Shown here: in pieces, positions 22,627-34,149 of the stretch
Layout: the number at the start of each line of letters is the position of its first letter
How positions within the stretch are numbered: the first letter of the stretch is position 1
Source of the DNA: Endomychus coccineus
Lineage: Eukaryota > Arthropoda > Insecta > Coleoptera > Endomychidae
Length of the DNA: 64,000 bases
Assembly (NCBI GenBank): GCA_958510875.1
Contig: OY294070.1
Location: 20,079,631 to 20,143,630, forward strand
Reading direction: 5' to 3'
Program-made: the position numbers and the translations under genes
Notes under the pieces: model-generated
The model's input: the letters and a program-made list of their open reading frames with translations, nothing else
The model's database searches: none
What the model was told of the DNA's origin: nothing

Positions 22627-25483
22627 CAGTGGCGGCTCGTGAACTTTTTAAGAGCTGGACATAAAATTTTTTTTTTTTTTAAATATACTCTACTCAGCCA
22701 ATTAGTTTAACTTTTGCACAGCGACCGTACCAGCTACTTCAGTGACAAAATTAATTGTTGCCCTGAAGAACCAACGTGGAGGTGTAGAGTTTCTCTTGCC
22801 AAAAAGTTTTATTGTTCGTTTTTTGTTTTTTATTTTTTTTGGATTTTGATATTTTTTCTTTTTTTTGGAATGTTGCATATTTTGTTTTTTTTTATTAATT
22901 ATATTAACTTTTTTTATATATTAACGGAATTCTACGGTCTTTAGTTTGCGAAAAATGATCAATAATATAATCATAGAATGTATCATTTTGTTTTAAATGT
23001 TTTACTAAATCTTTTTCAATAGATATCAAACTAACATTGTATAAACGATTTTGGTCCATTGTATTTCGCATGTAAGTTTTAATTCGTTTGAAAGTAGAAA
23101 ATGATCTCTCCACCGATGCCGACGTGACAGGAATGGTGACTGTCAAACAAAGTAGTTTATAAAACTGAGGTAAAACTTGTTGCAAATCATTGTCTATCAT
23201 ATATTTTATCATATCGGCGTGACTGTCGTACTGGCCTAAAATATCTTTATCCGAGTATATAACGCATAATTCATTGTGCAGTGTTATTTTATCAAAAAAT
23301 TTATATTTGAGAACTAAGTTATCTAAAAGTGTATTGGGAAACTCTTTTGAAAAAGATTCGAAAAATCTTCTATTCGTCAAGTCGAAAAATTTCAATTCAT
23401 GTAGATCGGAAAATCGAATCTCAATTTGTCCTTTAATAGTATCTAAAATTTCATAAAAAAGTTGTGTATAATGTAGTTTCTTGTCTACCAAATTATATGT
23501 TTTCCTCCTTTTTGCGGGAGGAGCCTCATCAGTTAAAAAATTTTGAAATAAAATATTAAAATGAAATTCAGTATTACGGAAACTTGAAATTTTATCAATG
23601 AGATGTTTCAAACGATCTCTTGAATAAATTATATCAGTGAATTTATGTTGTAAAATTTGAAAAATAAGATCAGTTTGTTCAAATATTAATTTAAAAGTAT
23701 CAAGAAAAAACAAAAATTCTTCATTTTCTAAATAAGATTTTAAACCAACAGCAGCATTTAATGAAACCTGATCTGTCGAAAAGTCATCACTGTTTAATAT
23801 AAAATCAAATGTTCCAATTAATTTGTCTTTATTTTTGTGAACGGTAAACACTGCACGTGATGTAAAATTCCATCGAGTTCGAGCATTGCAGGGAATTCTG
23901 TTTCCTACTATGTTATTCAAAATTTCAGTTCGTTTGGTGGATTAGCTAAAAAAATTTGAAAATGACGATAAGTTGGGAAAAAAATTCTAACTTCCTTAAT
24001 GGAATTACATGCATTACTTAAAACCAAATTCATGTTGTGAGCGTAACAATGGGTGAAAACAGCCTGAGGCGAAACTGATTTTATTTTTGTTTGAAGACCG
24101 TTTAAATGTCCCGCCATTACAGATGCGCTGTCGTAGGTTTGAGCTATTAATTTATTCGCAAAGTCAAATCGTTGAAATGTTTCCATTAAGAAATTAAATA
24201 AATTGATCGCTGTTCTTCCCGAACTAACATCGTAAAACCCTAAAAATCTTTCCACTAGTTGTCCATTTTTTACAAATCTAAAAATTATTGATAATTGTGA
24301 TTTACACGTTATATCAGTTGTTTCGTCAACCTGCCACGAAAAAAAAAGGACATTAAATAATTCATCCTCTATGTGATTTCAGAGGACATAATTTATTGAA
24401 TCAAGAATTTCGTTTTGTATTGTTTTTGAGGTGCCTGCAAATACTGACGCGTTAGTCATAAATTCGCGAAGCTTACTGTCTTATGTACAAAACAAATGTA
24501 ACAATTCCCTAAAATTAGCTTTATTAACTGAATTTTCAGTTTCATCATGCCCTCTAAAAGCCAAATCTTGAAATGATAAATACAATAAGAAATCAATGAT
24601 TTTTTTTAAAACTTCGCGGTTTTCTTTAACTGTATTATTATGATTTTCGATTTCGCGTGTTCGTGTAGAATCAATCGCATCAGCAATATTCTGTTTACCG
24701 GTTAATTTAAACTTAATACACGATGTAATATGTTCCTGCGATTTTTCATGTCTTTCTAGGCCACGAGCTTAATTGAGTTGTATCTGATGTGAATAGCAAG
24801 CAATACCAGCAATATAATTTATTGTGTACATCAGATCCCGTTAACCATACATATTTTTTATAATCATCAGTATTAAACGATCGATTTTGATACTTCCCTG
24901 CCATCACTAATCCTTTCAAATCCGGTAAAGGCCGTTTGTTTTTGAAGAACACTTCTATCATATGTTAATCCACTAAATGGATTTTCTAAGAACTCTGCAA
25001 CTAGAACTAAGTCACTCATCATTTTAACGTTCACCGATTCCGATTAGATAAATTATAACTTAAAACTTAACTACTTAACCTTACTACGCCTCGTGGAATA
25101 AAAACAACAACTAACCGAAGACGTGCAGCATTCTTCTAGCAGCGGGAGGCGGGAGCAAGTAATCGTATTTCATTCGACCGACGAATGGGTACGAAAAGCT
25201 AGCCTCCCTACTCTGTTGCCATATTCGCTGTTTTAACCCACTGGGCAATTGAATGGTTGAAAAACGGCAACTGTGTTGACCACACGTATTTAGCGTTTGA
25301 GATATATAGAGAATCTAGCCTCTGGCCACTGTTGCCAGATTGAAAATAACTACTGAGAACGGGGAATTAATTGTAAAATTTAAAGAATTATCAGAGAAAC
25401 AGGAAATGAAATGGAGAATGATCATTAAGATAAATTGGTGAGGAGGCTGAGCCTCCTTAGCCTCCTTCGAGGAGCCGCCACTG
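22627..25483 (-). mobile_element. hAT transposon, complete ends, ZMYM1-like transposase
   Basis: The element is 2857 bp with inverted ends CAGTGGCGGCTC (22627) and GAGCCGCCACTG (ending 25483), and perfect 8-bp duplications GCAGTATC on both sides, as expected for hAT. It encodes a broken transposase on the minus strand. It lies inside another hAT gene, splitting its DTA|Q codons. A related copy's 5' part is at 9728. The right (5') end is followed by GGCTAAGGAGGCTCAGCCTC, a subterminal palindromic stretch. Confidence 0.93.
22922..25022 (-). pseudogene. hAT (ZMYM1/DUF4371-like) transposase, disabled
   Basis: The start context at about 25020 (MMSDLV...EFLENPFSGLTYDR) leads, after a shift, to a TTF-type zinc-finger region (YVWLTGSDV, LYCWYCLLF; 24961-24746). 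Next come a DETTD catalytic region and RFLGFYDVSSGRTAINLF with QTYDSASVMAG and FTHCYAHNMNLVLSNA (24255-23917). The 338-codon C-terminal part (23920-22904) carries ARTRWNFTSRAV and the hAT dimerisation motif TSASVERSFSTFKRIK. Lesions include an early frameshift, stops near 24483 and 24380, and a frameshift near 23920. The long intact C-terminal part suggests recent decay. It could be mobilised in trans if an intact relative exists; that is inference. Confidence 0.88.
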
Positions 25484-25491
25484 GCAGTATC
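25484..25491. repeat. target-site duplication, right copy
   Basis: GCAGTATC follows the element end GCCGCCACTG. Beyond it, minus-strand coding of the host transposase resumes in the same frame as on the far side of the insertion. Confidence 0.92.
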
Positions 25492-26104
25492 TGACACATC
25501 CGTTGATTCATCCAAATTCAAAGAAAACCGATCAAGATGTCCATTTTTGTCAGACAGTTGAGATGATATATTTTCTACTATTACTATGTCTTCTACCCTT
25601 CGAGCTATGATGTTTGCTGACAAACTGACAGTTATTATTTAAAAATGTAAGGCTGATAAATTCCAATTTGAAAAATTTAAGGTTTGTACAATCCAACCGG
25701 TATAAAACATCAAAAACTAATCAGAATTCGACGGAAAATTCCCAAATTCAGGGTGACCCTTTTAAAAATGGTTTAATAATATTACTATACATTTTAATTG
25801 ACTCTAATTAACTGACCCACTATTATTTCATACAATTGAAAAATATGGTACTTATTCATCAGATTTTGTAATATGTAGGTAGGTATTAAGTGTATGTTTT
25901 CTATTCTAATAAGATGAGTTTACTAGTGAAATATAACAAATGAATGCAAATAATGGTTTCTAGAAATTTTGTATCATAAAAATTTGCCCAGAAACTTTTA
26001 ACCAATTAAAAGGTAAAAAATAAATAACTTGAAATTAAATAAAAATTAGTGCTTTATAGGTAATCAGAGATCATTCGAATTTTTTGTTCGCGCCTGGTTC
26101 GAAC

Positions 26105-26123
26105 ACTGTTCGAGCCGGCCCTG
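26105..26123 (-). repeat. isolated hAT-like terminus
   Basis: Read on the minus strand, the sequence is CAGGGCCGGCTCGAACAGT, resembling the CAGGGCCGG ends of many hAT elements. I found no partner end or 8-bp duplication, so it may be a truncated relic. Confidence 0.3.
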
Positions 26124-26539
26124 ACTCATTAAATATATAATTGAAGTTGAGATAAATAGAACGAAGTTGTATTACAAAATAGAATTTTATCCTAACGTCG
26201 TGGCAGTTGAAAAAACTTCATTTTAATAGAGTACTTTGCGATAAAGTGAAGTGTTATTTCAACAAATCTTTCTCAAACGATTAATACCAAGTACCAAATT
26301 GATGAGTAACTGCAATTACGACACGAATAATGAGCACACATTTTAAACCGGTTTAAATCATGAAATACAAAAAATCTAATAAATTGGTCTCGAAATTAAA
26401 CTGGCAAAAAATCATCGACTCCGTTTATGTTTAAATTTTAACAAATTATTTACCTAACGAGTATTTAATTGGGACCGAGTTGTGACGATAAAATCGATTG
26501 AAACATATTATTTTGTTATAAATACGTTACAGCATAAAT

Positions 26540-27144
26540 AGTCCAGGCTAGGCTATGAACCGGAAAAAAAATATGTAAGTTCGAATCAAAAAATGTTTTT
26601 TGCATTAGCTTCAGGAGGTTCTCAGGATCATTCATACACCTTAAAACCTCTTGGGAACCCCAACCTCACCCATTGGTGGCGAAAATGGCCCGAAATCTCC
26701 AAGTCTTGAATTGTATTTTCTACAAAAAAAGGTATTTTGGCATTTCGAGTGCACCTAGGAGTTTTTTTGGATCGCTAAACACGAATCCGTAGCCAGATTT
26801 ACTTGCAATCCATCGTAGGGGTGGTCAAATCCACAAAATTGTCCAATTTCGCACCCCTAATATGTTATTTTGCATTTTACGTGTTTTAGGCAACTTCGAA
26901 TGCACCAAGGGTTTTTTTTTGGGTCGCTGATCACGAATCCGTAGCCACATTTACTTGCAATCCATCGAAATTGACCAATTTTGACTTGGAGATTTCGGGC
27001 CATTTTCGCCCCCAATGGTAGGGGTTCCTAAGAGGATTGAATGATCCTGAGAACCTCCTGAAGCTTATGCGAAAAAAAAATTTTCATTCGAACTTATATG
27101 TTTTTTTTTTATTATAGCTAAAATCCCGGTTCACAGCCTGGACT
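26540..27144. repeat. 605-bp foldback element, ~160-bp inverted arms
   Basis: The left arm starts AGTCCAGGCT...TGAACCGG and runs through CTTCAGGAGGTTCTCAGGAT and ATGGCCCGAAATCTCCAAGT. The right arm is its inverted match, ending AGCCTGGACT at 27144. Inside, two direct copies of a ~70-bp unit (CACGAATCCGTAGCCA...TTGCAATCCATCG) lie at about 26750 and 26900. No coding capacity. Non-autonomous foldback/MITE type; no clear target duplication seen. Confidence 0.85.
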
Positions 27145-27599
27145 GGACTATAAGGTTATGATACATTTGGTTGAAAATTTGAAGAGACATGTCGCCAAGT
27201 CAATTGCTGCAAAATACTAAGAAAAGAAAAGTCATTTTCGGTATTATTACAGAAAAATTACCAGGATTTGGTCAATACCACGGTCTGATTATAAGTTTTA
27301 AGTCATATGAGAATTTAACACATTTGTAATATATGAATCACCAAAGATATAAAGAGATATAAACAAGCTGGCCCAGTCATTAGTACAACACATAATCGAT
27401 ATCGTAATAACTAGTATATTATTCGGGAATTTATGACGAAGAAAAATATTATCGCATAATTTTATCAGAAAATAGGGTGTGGTGGTGTTTCAAAAACAGT
27501 ATTTTCTATATAAAATCGATCACATGTGCAAATATTTCATATTTTTGTTTATAATAATTACGGTGGTGTGCTGACTTTAACCGCTGCAAAAACGTTTTC

Positions 27600-28042
27600 A
27601 GAAATCGTTCGTATGGTAAGGTGAAAAGTTCCTGAAAAATAAAACAGATGGCACCGCAATCGAAAAACCCATGTGACATTTGTGATGTACCATCTTTAAC
27701 TAGAACACATTGAAAATTTCACACTGACAGTTCTGTTTTGACACCCATCGCAAGCAAGCAACTTTCAAGATTTTTGTAAACATGGAAAAAAGTGAATTTC
27801 GCCTCTTGATTGAACATTGTTTCTTGCGTGGGCAAATCATTACGCCTTCACGATGGTGAAGGAACGATTTACTGATTTTCGTTGTGTTAGTATGATCACA
27901 AAGAACTCTGAACGCTCTGGTCGTCCAATTGAGGTTACAACGCCAGAAATCGTCTATAAAATCTATGGTATGATATTGGACGATCGGCGAGTTAAAATGC
28001 ACGAGATTGCTGAGTCTATGGGTATATCAACCGAACGGGTAC
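27600..28042 (+). pseudogene. mariner transposase N-terminal fragment
   Basis: The terminal region (AAAAGTTCCTGAAAAATAAA at ~27620) is followed by ATG at 27782 with MEKSEFRLLIEHCFLRG. An internal deletion then joins it to FTDFRCVSM, NSERSGRPIEVTTPEIVYKI and LDDRRVKMHEIAESMGIST. This is the helix-turn-helix N-terminal half of mariner transposases. It ends abruptly at about 28042 where unrelated LINE sequence in the opposite orientation begins, so the catalytic DD34D half is absent. Similar isolated ends occur at ~37376 and ~39895. Confidence 0.82.
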
Positions 28043-28190
28043 GAAGTGTACCATCATCTGCATGGAGCAGAAACAAAGTTGGTACCAAGATAGATCCCTG
28101 TTGAACAGCAGCGTTGATGGCCATTGTATCGGTGGATGCTCCGTCCACCACCACATGGAGTGATCTTTCTGAGAGAAAACTCGATAGTAT
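28043..28190 (-). pseudogene. LINE reverse transcriptase scrap (motif IV-V)
   Basis: The minus-strand translation contains INAAVQQGSILVPTLFLLHA, the counterpart of the INAGVPQGSVLAPTLFLLHI motif seen at 35079-34696 and 47340-47400. It is a ~150-bp scrap lying between the mariner fragment and the Penelope-like element. Confidence 0.7.
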
Positions 28191-28199
28191 TCTATGCAT

Positions 28200-29240
28200 A
28201 TTCTGTGATCCTTGCATCTTTATGTATGGAGCAGAATTATATCACTTTTAAAAATTACTATAAACAAACTAGCGGATGTGCAATGGGCAAGCCACTCTCT
28301 TTTTTTGGCCAATATTTTTCTAAGCGAACTTGAAACCTCCTTAAAAACAAAGTTGAATCAGTTTCCAAAGTTTGGTATAGATATGTTGATGACATTTTCA
28401 CGATTACAAGTAAAGATTTTGATTTACATGGCTTTTTGAACACGCTTAATAACCAATTTGATTCACTGTCGAAATAGAAAACAGATAATTGGCCTTGATA
28501 TTAACAGTATAAAAGATGGTACATCACTTGGATTTCGATATATACAGAAAACCGATTCAAACAAATAGGTATTACCCCGGCGGATTCAGCTACACCATCA
28601 AGTACACCATTTAGATATAATATAGCACTGTTTAATAGTCCAGTTCATAGATTATTAAACGTCTCTTTGAGCCAGCAAAATTATAACAATGAGGTTTAGA
28701 AACTTCGGCAAATTGAGTTGGACAATGGTTGCCAAAAATCTTTGATCAATAATTTCGAAACAAAAAGGAAATTGGAACGTAGCCAACTAACCAATAACCA
28801 AAATATAGCCATTACCTTCAAATACTACTATAAAATTCAAAAGTTCACTTATCATTCTTCAGTAATTGATAAATTCCATAATTTGTTTTCTAAATTTGCA
28901 ATACAACCAGTTAATAGATGTAAGAAGCTAAAACACCGTTTAGGCAACACCTTTGATAAAGTTTCCGATTTCGACAAATTCGGGATTTGCAAGATCAATT
29001 GCGAGTCGTGTTCAAAATGCTATGTGGGTCAAACTAGAAGGAACATTTTAACTCGTTATAAGGAATATTTCGCTCATATAAAGAAAAATAATGGTGAAAA
29101 ATCAGCGAAGACATTTTGAATACAGGACACACCATTCTCAAGAAAGTGTATCACTTTTAAAACACAGTACAGGCAAATTTCTAGGTAATTTAGAAGGGAT
29201 GGAAATGTATAAACGAAAAAGCAATTTCCGAGCCTGAATG
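28200..29240 (+). pseudogene. Penelope-like element: RT end plus GIY-YIG endonuclease
   Basis: The translation runs, with shifts, through TSGCAMGKPLSFF and WYRYVDDIFTITSKDFDLHG (RT palm with the YVDD box; the residues around GCAMG are typical of Penelope RT), a thumb/linker (SSTPFRYNIALFNSPVHRLL), then HRLGNTFDKVSDFDKFGICK, INCESCSKCYVGQTRRNILT and RYKEYFAHIKKN. The last is a GIY-YIG endonuclease with a Cys-rich insert, the hallmark domain of Penelope-like elements. A 133-codon frame (28718-29119) covers the linker and nuclease. Stops and frameshifts elsewhere make it inactive. Confidence 0.87.
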
Positions 29241-31043
29241 ACAATGATTATCAAAATTCATGTTTCGTAATTGCTATATTGGGAGAATGTTGGTGTAGAA
29301 AACCATGGTCTATACTAAAATTTTAGTCAAAGTAGACGCAGTTTTCTTTGGAAAACGGATGAATGTGTTTTATTCACATCATGCAGGTATTCGAAACGAA
29401 TATGTAAACTTATCAATATGTTCAATCAAACTGTTTACACAAGATTTCTATTCTAAAAATAGACTTAATGACAGATCGAAAGTTTGCCTACTTCCATGTT
29501 AATTGAATTAACTTGTATAAATAAGTAGCAATTTCCTAATCAAAACTGAACAATGTTTCTTTATTTTGTTAAATTCAACAATTCGATAGGAATATAGTGA
29601 AACTTCGATATAAAGAATTGGCTTTGTCGAAAACGCGTTATGAGTGAAATAGTGTTAAAGGCGGGAAATAAATAAGTATGTATATACGTACACATATGTA
29701 TTCGAGTATTTACCCTTTATTTTAAACATGTTGATTACATATATTTTTGTATTCATGACTTTGTTAAAAAAAAAAGTCTTCGAGGTTAGACGAGTGGGTG
29801 GCTGGTAAAATAGCACTTTTCGTTTTATTGACAATGTTTTTTTGTGCAGTTTTGTAGATAAATTGAAATAAATGGCTCATTATTATTATTTTCACCGCTC
29901 AGTATAATTCATATTCATCATATGAAACCGCTTAATGTTAATACATAAATAAATTAAAATTCATTTACTATAACTACTTATAAACAATTTTTTTGACTGA
30001 CTTATATTGCATTTGTTCATTTTTACGATGATAGTATACTGAGATGGTAAAACCGAATTTAGATATCCTAAAACTAAAATTGTAGTTTGTTTAGGAAGTG
30101 ATCCTTAATCAGGACTAAGACAGAATAATAATAATAGATACAGTTAATCGAGGCAATATAGACACAAATTTGCCAAAATCTCGTACTATTTTCAGGCAAG
30201 ATGTTACCATTTTGTTATTGGTGCAAATTTGAAATTGCATTCGTGCATCATAAAAATGCATTTTCTTGAAACCATTTCTTGAGCTTGGTTTTAGAAGTGT
30301 TATTAACTAATAAATATTCGACAAAATTAATCCAATTTTGATATTCGGGGGTTTCGGGTTCGCTCAATACGAATATGATGTTTAAAAAAGTCTTCAATGT
30401 ACCTGGTGTATACGACACCCTGATGAAACTGCTCCAATTGCATCTGAAATGCATCGAAAATGGTTACTCGGGGGGTTTTCGAGGTAGCTTGTCCCGAATA
30501 TTTATTAGGGTTTATTACGTCACCCCTGGAACATTTATTCTAATTGAATGTAGAATGCATCGAAAATGCTTACTCGGGAGTTTTTGTGAACTCTGATCAC
30601 GAATATGATGTTTAAAACAGGTACTCTAATGTACCTGATGCACAGGTGACCTCAAGAAGAGTGACCTTTTTTTCATTATCATATTCATTGTTAGCACCCA
30701 TAAAAAAACAGTAGGAAAGAGTTTAAATTCATACTGGATATAATTCGAACGAAAACTCTAGAAACGTATGAGTTTGCTTTTCACGTTGCCATAGTATAGT
30801 GTTATTAATAAAAAGTAATATTAATAATTAGAATTGTATCATCAATTGACTGATTATACTGAAGATATCGTTAATTCGTTCTGATAACTAGTGACCATTG
30901 TGATTCTTATCGATATTGCCGCTATCAAAACACTTATAAATTAATTCCCATTACTATTAATAACAACTCCAAACTGATAGACCTCACAACATATTTAAAT
31001 TGACAATATTATTATTTCTCATGTTTTTTTTTTCTTCTTTCAG
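29241..31043. other. intron/upstream DNA with repeat relics
   Basis: At ~29593-29640 the sequence TAGTGAAACTTCGATATAA resembles a pogo/Tigger-type terminal repeat but has no transposase nearby. At 30370-30640 a short unit (GCATCGAAAATGGTTACTCGG) occurs twice with CACGAATATGATGTTTAAAA on both sides, a small satellite-like duplication. No exon was found. The stretch ends at the polypyrimidine tract and CAG acceptor of the first Gbeta coding exon. Confidence 0.45.
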
Positions 31044-31075
31044 GTGATTGTTGTGTTTAGAGAGTGTTAGACAGT

Positions 31076-31132
31076 ATGAACGAATTGGATTCTTTAAGAC
31101 AGGAAGCGGAAACACTAAAAAATGCTATCAGA
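31076..31132 (+). CDS. Gbeta13F: G-protein beta subunit, first coding exon
   Basis: After a T-rich tract and CAG acceptor (31041-31043), 32 untranslated bases lead to the ATG at 31076. The 19 codons MNELDSLRQEAETLKNAIR are the start of the N-terminal helix that forms a coiled coil with Ggamma in Gbeta1-type subunits (vertebrate form MSELDQLRQEAEQLKNQIR). The exon ends AGA|GTAAGT at phase 0, joining exon 48340 which starts DARKAA. This start agrees with the family length of 340. Gbeta binds GPCR-coupled Galpha and Ggamma at the plasma membrane. The intron that follows is 17.2 kb and packed with transposons. Confidence 0.95.
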
Positions 31133-31559
31133 GTAAGTAGCCCATGTTATCATTATATTTGTATATTCCAATTTACCGAAGCGTCACTGTCCTCATTCAT
31201 TCTGATATAGACCCGAGTTGGAGTATATGCTGAACGTGGAAACTTGAGGATAAAACAATTTTAATTGAACATTATTTATAGCTTCATGCCAACGTCATGC
31301 TATTGTACTAGCTGAATAGGACATAATCCGTTTGACATTTATTGTTTCAGATGACACATTTAGTGAACAATTGAATCAATATTAGAGATCTTGATTATTC
31401 TCTATTTTTGTTATCGTCCATTTCTGAACATTACCGCATTACTCGATTCAATCGATACAATAAAAAGATGATACTTTGGGAGAAAGTCTACTTTAAAATC
31501 AGTACAATTTTGAATATGCCACTACTAGACTATACAGGTTAAGAAACTAAGGAGGGTGG

Positions 31560-32270
31560 TTGGATTACGAAAATGATCTTATTTGGGAGTCGAAGATTAT
31601 GCTCATCTTAGCTATATGGCTATACTAGCATTTCTTAGTATCGTATATCCATGTGCTTGGGTTCCGCCCGCCCAACTTCGCCGAAGCATAAAACTTTCTG
31701 CTGCTCTGAAATTGCCCAATTTGTAGCCACATAACTCTTGAGTTTTTGATGTATATTTATAGCTGGTTGGTCTCCTTGGGGCAGGTTGGGAACCACTGCC
31801 ATAGGATTTTGGCCTAATACTAGCATTCCATAGGTGATATGTTCAACTACTTGAGTTGCCATCCCACTTTCCCTACACATCAAGGTTTGAGCTGCTAAGT
31901 TCATTATCAAAACATACAACTGTGAAGTTGGGAATAGCAATCAACTTTCTTTTAAATAATGTGATTGGATTACGAAAATGATCTTATTTGGGACTCGAAG
32001 ATTATGCTCATCTTAGCTATTTGGGAATAGCAATCAACTTTCTTTTAAATAATGTGATTGGATTACGAAAATGATCTTATTTGGGACTCGAAGATTATGC
32101 TCATCTTAGCTATATGGCTATACTAGCATTTCTTAGGATCGTATATCCATGTGCTTGGGTTCCGCCCAATTTCGCCGAAGCATAAAACTCTCTGCTGCTC
32201 TGGAATTGCCCAATTTGTAGCCGCATAACTCTTCGAGTTTTTGATGTATATTTATAGCTGGTTGGGGTTC
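31560..32270. repeat. dispersed repeat with internal tandem duplication
   Basis: Two copies of a ~150-bp unit (CCATGTGCTTGGGTTCCGCC...) lie at ~31620 and ~32112. A ~58-bp unit (GATTGGATTACGAAAATGAT...) occurs at ~31560, 31970 and 32058. A 93-bp stretch starting TGGGAATAGC is tandemly repeated at 31929 and 32022. A further partial copy of the family (GGTTGGGAACCACTGCCATA) is at ~36833-36960. The 101-codon minus frame through 31940-31635 has no family match and is disrupted in the second copy, so I do not call it a gene. Confidence 0.75.
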
Positions 32271-33031
32271 TCCTGGATGTCATATCTACGAAGTATCTAT
32301 TGAATAATCAGCTTGGTTGGGACGCATGTTGTCAATATTTTACATCTGGAAGCATGAGCTCTTGAATCAACACAAATCCCTGTTAATGCGCTGATTGATG
32401 GTGCGTTCTCGCCTCTCATGGTCTTCACAAAATTTGTTCGCTTTTATGACTACAACGGTTTCAACGAACAAATTGCATGCAATTTTTTCAGGCCTCCTGT
32501 ACAGAATATGTAACGCCAAAAGCAATCTACAATCAAATTACCTACTTGGGCTCACTTTAAAGGTCTACAATATCTTTTCAGGTGCCTCAAAATAACCAAA
32601 AGAGATTGCCATGAAATGCATATGCAAAAAAAATCTTGTGAATTGTTTAAAAAAATTTGATTTCTTCAAGAATCATAATTTTTGATAATTGCAGCATGTT
32701 CTTATCAAAATTATACGCCTCTTCTGTCCTGGGAACCCCGCAAACACATTGAAAAAAATTTGTTTACCAATCAACAATCAGATAACTTGCTCAAGAAAAA
32801 TCTAAAACGGTTCATGTTAAATATAAATCTTCGTGAAATTCTTAACGTTATTGAATTTTTTTTATACTTTGAGAGGGAAACCTATAGTGTTCGAAGAACA
32901 TCGTGTGAGCCAGCGGTGGAATATTGGGAGAGGAAATAGGCATTCGAATTTTTCTTGAATGTTTGCCTTAGCGAAAAAGTTCCACAACTTCGCTGTTCGA
33001 TAGAAATAGTCCAGGAAATAAAGGTTTCGAA

Positions 33032-34128
33032 GCGGAAAATTGAGGTGAAGGACCGATTTTGATGTATGAGGGCTCATTCGATTCGTGTTGGCCTCTAGAT
33101 CGTATAATTCGCTGAACACGAATTTGAAGTTACTTTTTGGATTAAATAATAATTTAATTAATTAATAACTACTCACTTGGCGAATCAACAAAAAATATTC
33201 GAAGTTTTAGAATAATCAAGATTACAGTCAATTTCGGATAATTTGAAGTAGTTAAATATGAATCTAATGTGATTTTTCAATAAATTGTTCTTATTATTAG
33301 TTGATTGATGACGTTGCCATGGTAACTGACAGAAGAGCAGGGACGTATGAGGTAAATTCAGAACCAGTAACTCAACCTCCAGGGCCGTAGCCGTAAAGGG
33401 AGAAGAGTGGTTTTTATCTCAGTTTCATGTTATTGATAAAAAATAGTTTCCCAGCAAGTAACATCAAATTCGGGTTCAGCGACCTTAAATTATACGAAAT
33501 TGACTCCAATCCAATTAAATTAACCTTTAATCCAAAAAATAACATTAAATTCGTGTTTAGTGACCGGAGAATGACTCTAATCTTGATTATTTTGAGACAT
33601 AAATATTTTTGTTAATTCGGTAACTGACTAATTAAACATTTAATCAAAAAAATAACATCAAATTCGTTTTCAGCGACCTCAAATTACCTTAAAATGACTC
33701 TAGTCTTGATTATTTTAAAATTTCCATTTTTTGGGTTAATTTGTTAATCAACAAATTGGTAATTAACTAATTTAGATTAACAGCCAATCAAAAAAATAAC
33801 ATCGAATTCGTATTCAGCTACCTCAAATTACCTGAAAATGACTCTAGTCTTGATTATTTTGAAAATTTCCATTTTGTTGTTTATTAACAGATAGATAACT
33901 AACAAATTGTTATGAACCTTAAGTTTACATTGTTTATTGATCAAATAACTGCAATTTTCTACTTTACCCGATAAAAATTGATGGAAAATAGCGTTTTAAT
34001 ATTGTTTATGATGATACAATCTGAGACCTTTCCCCCTATGCAGCTATTGCAGACTTTGATCTAGAGGCCAAAACGAATCGAATGAGCCCTCATGCATCAA
34101 AATCGGTCTTTTACCTCAAATTTTCCGC
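33032..34128. repeat. foldback pair enclosing a short tandem array
   Basis: 33032-33101 (GCGGAAAATTGAGGTGAAGG...GGCCTCTAGATC) matches 34058-34128 in inverted orientation, about 70 bases with few mismatches. Between them, 33455-33900 holds about four degenerate copies of a 100-130-bp unit (AATAACATCAAATTCG...AATGACTCTAGTCTTGATTA). No coding capacity. The right arm abuts the 3' end of a LINE, and the left flank is a repeat shared with ~7015 and ~47536. Confidence 0.75.
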
Positions 34129-34149
34129 ATTTGGGTCGATTTTGACCTT

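Larger units (their letters stand above)
20240..25640 (-). pseudogene. ZBED5/GTF2IRD2-like hAT transposase, twice interrupted
   Basis: Minus-strand coding pieces follow the order of hAT-derived ZBED5/GTF2IRD2-type transposases. At 25625-25492: ARRVEDI, then LDRFSLNLDESTDVSDTA. At 22618-21640: QILIFIRGIDKRYEVYEE, then LHCIIHQQSLSGKCL, then GLNHRQFSGF and DLPYHTAVR, then FPLDFAIEAL. At ~20690-20500: FARGLFSVFDITYLC and RSKLTDEHLKSLL, the C-terminal dimerisation region. The 3' terminus at 20240 is CAGGGGTCTCCAAACTACGG, the typical GGCCCGC-rich end of this hAT group. The 5' terminus was not found. A second hAT (22627-25483) and an ~860-bp AT-rich stretch (20775-21640) interrupt it, and stops occur throughout. 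Confidence 0.8.
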
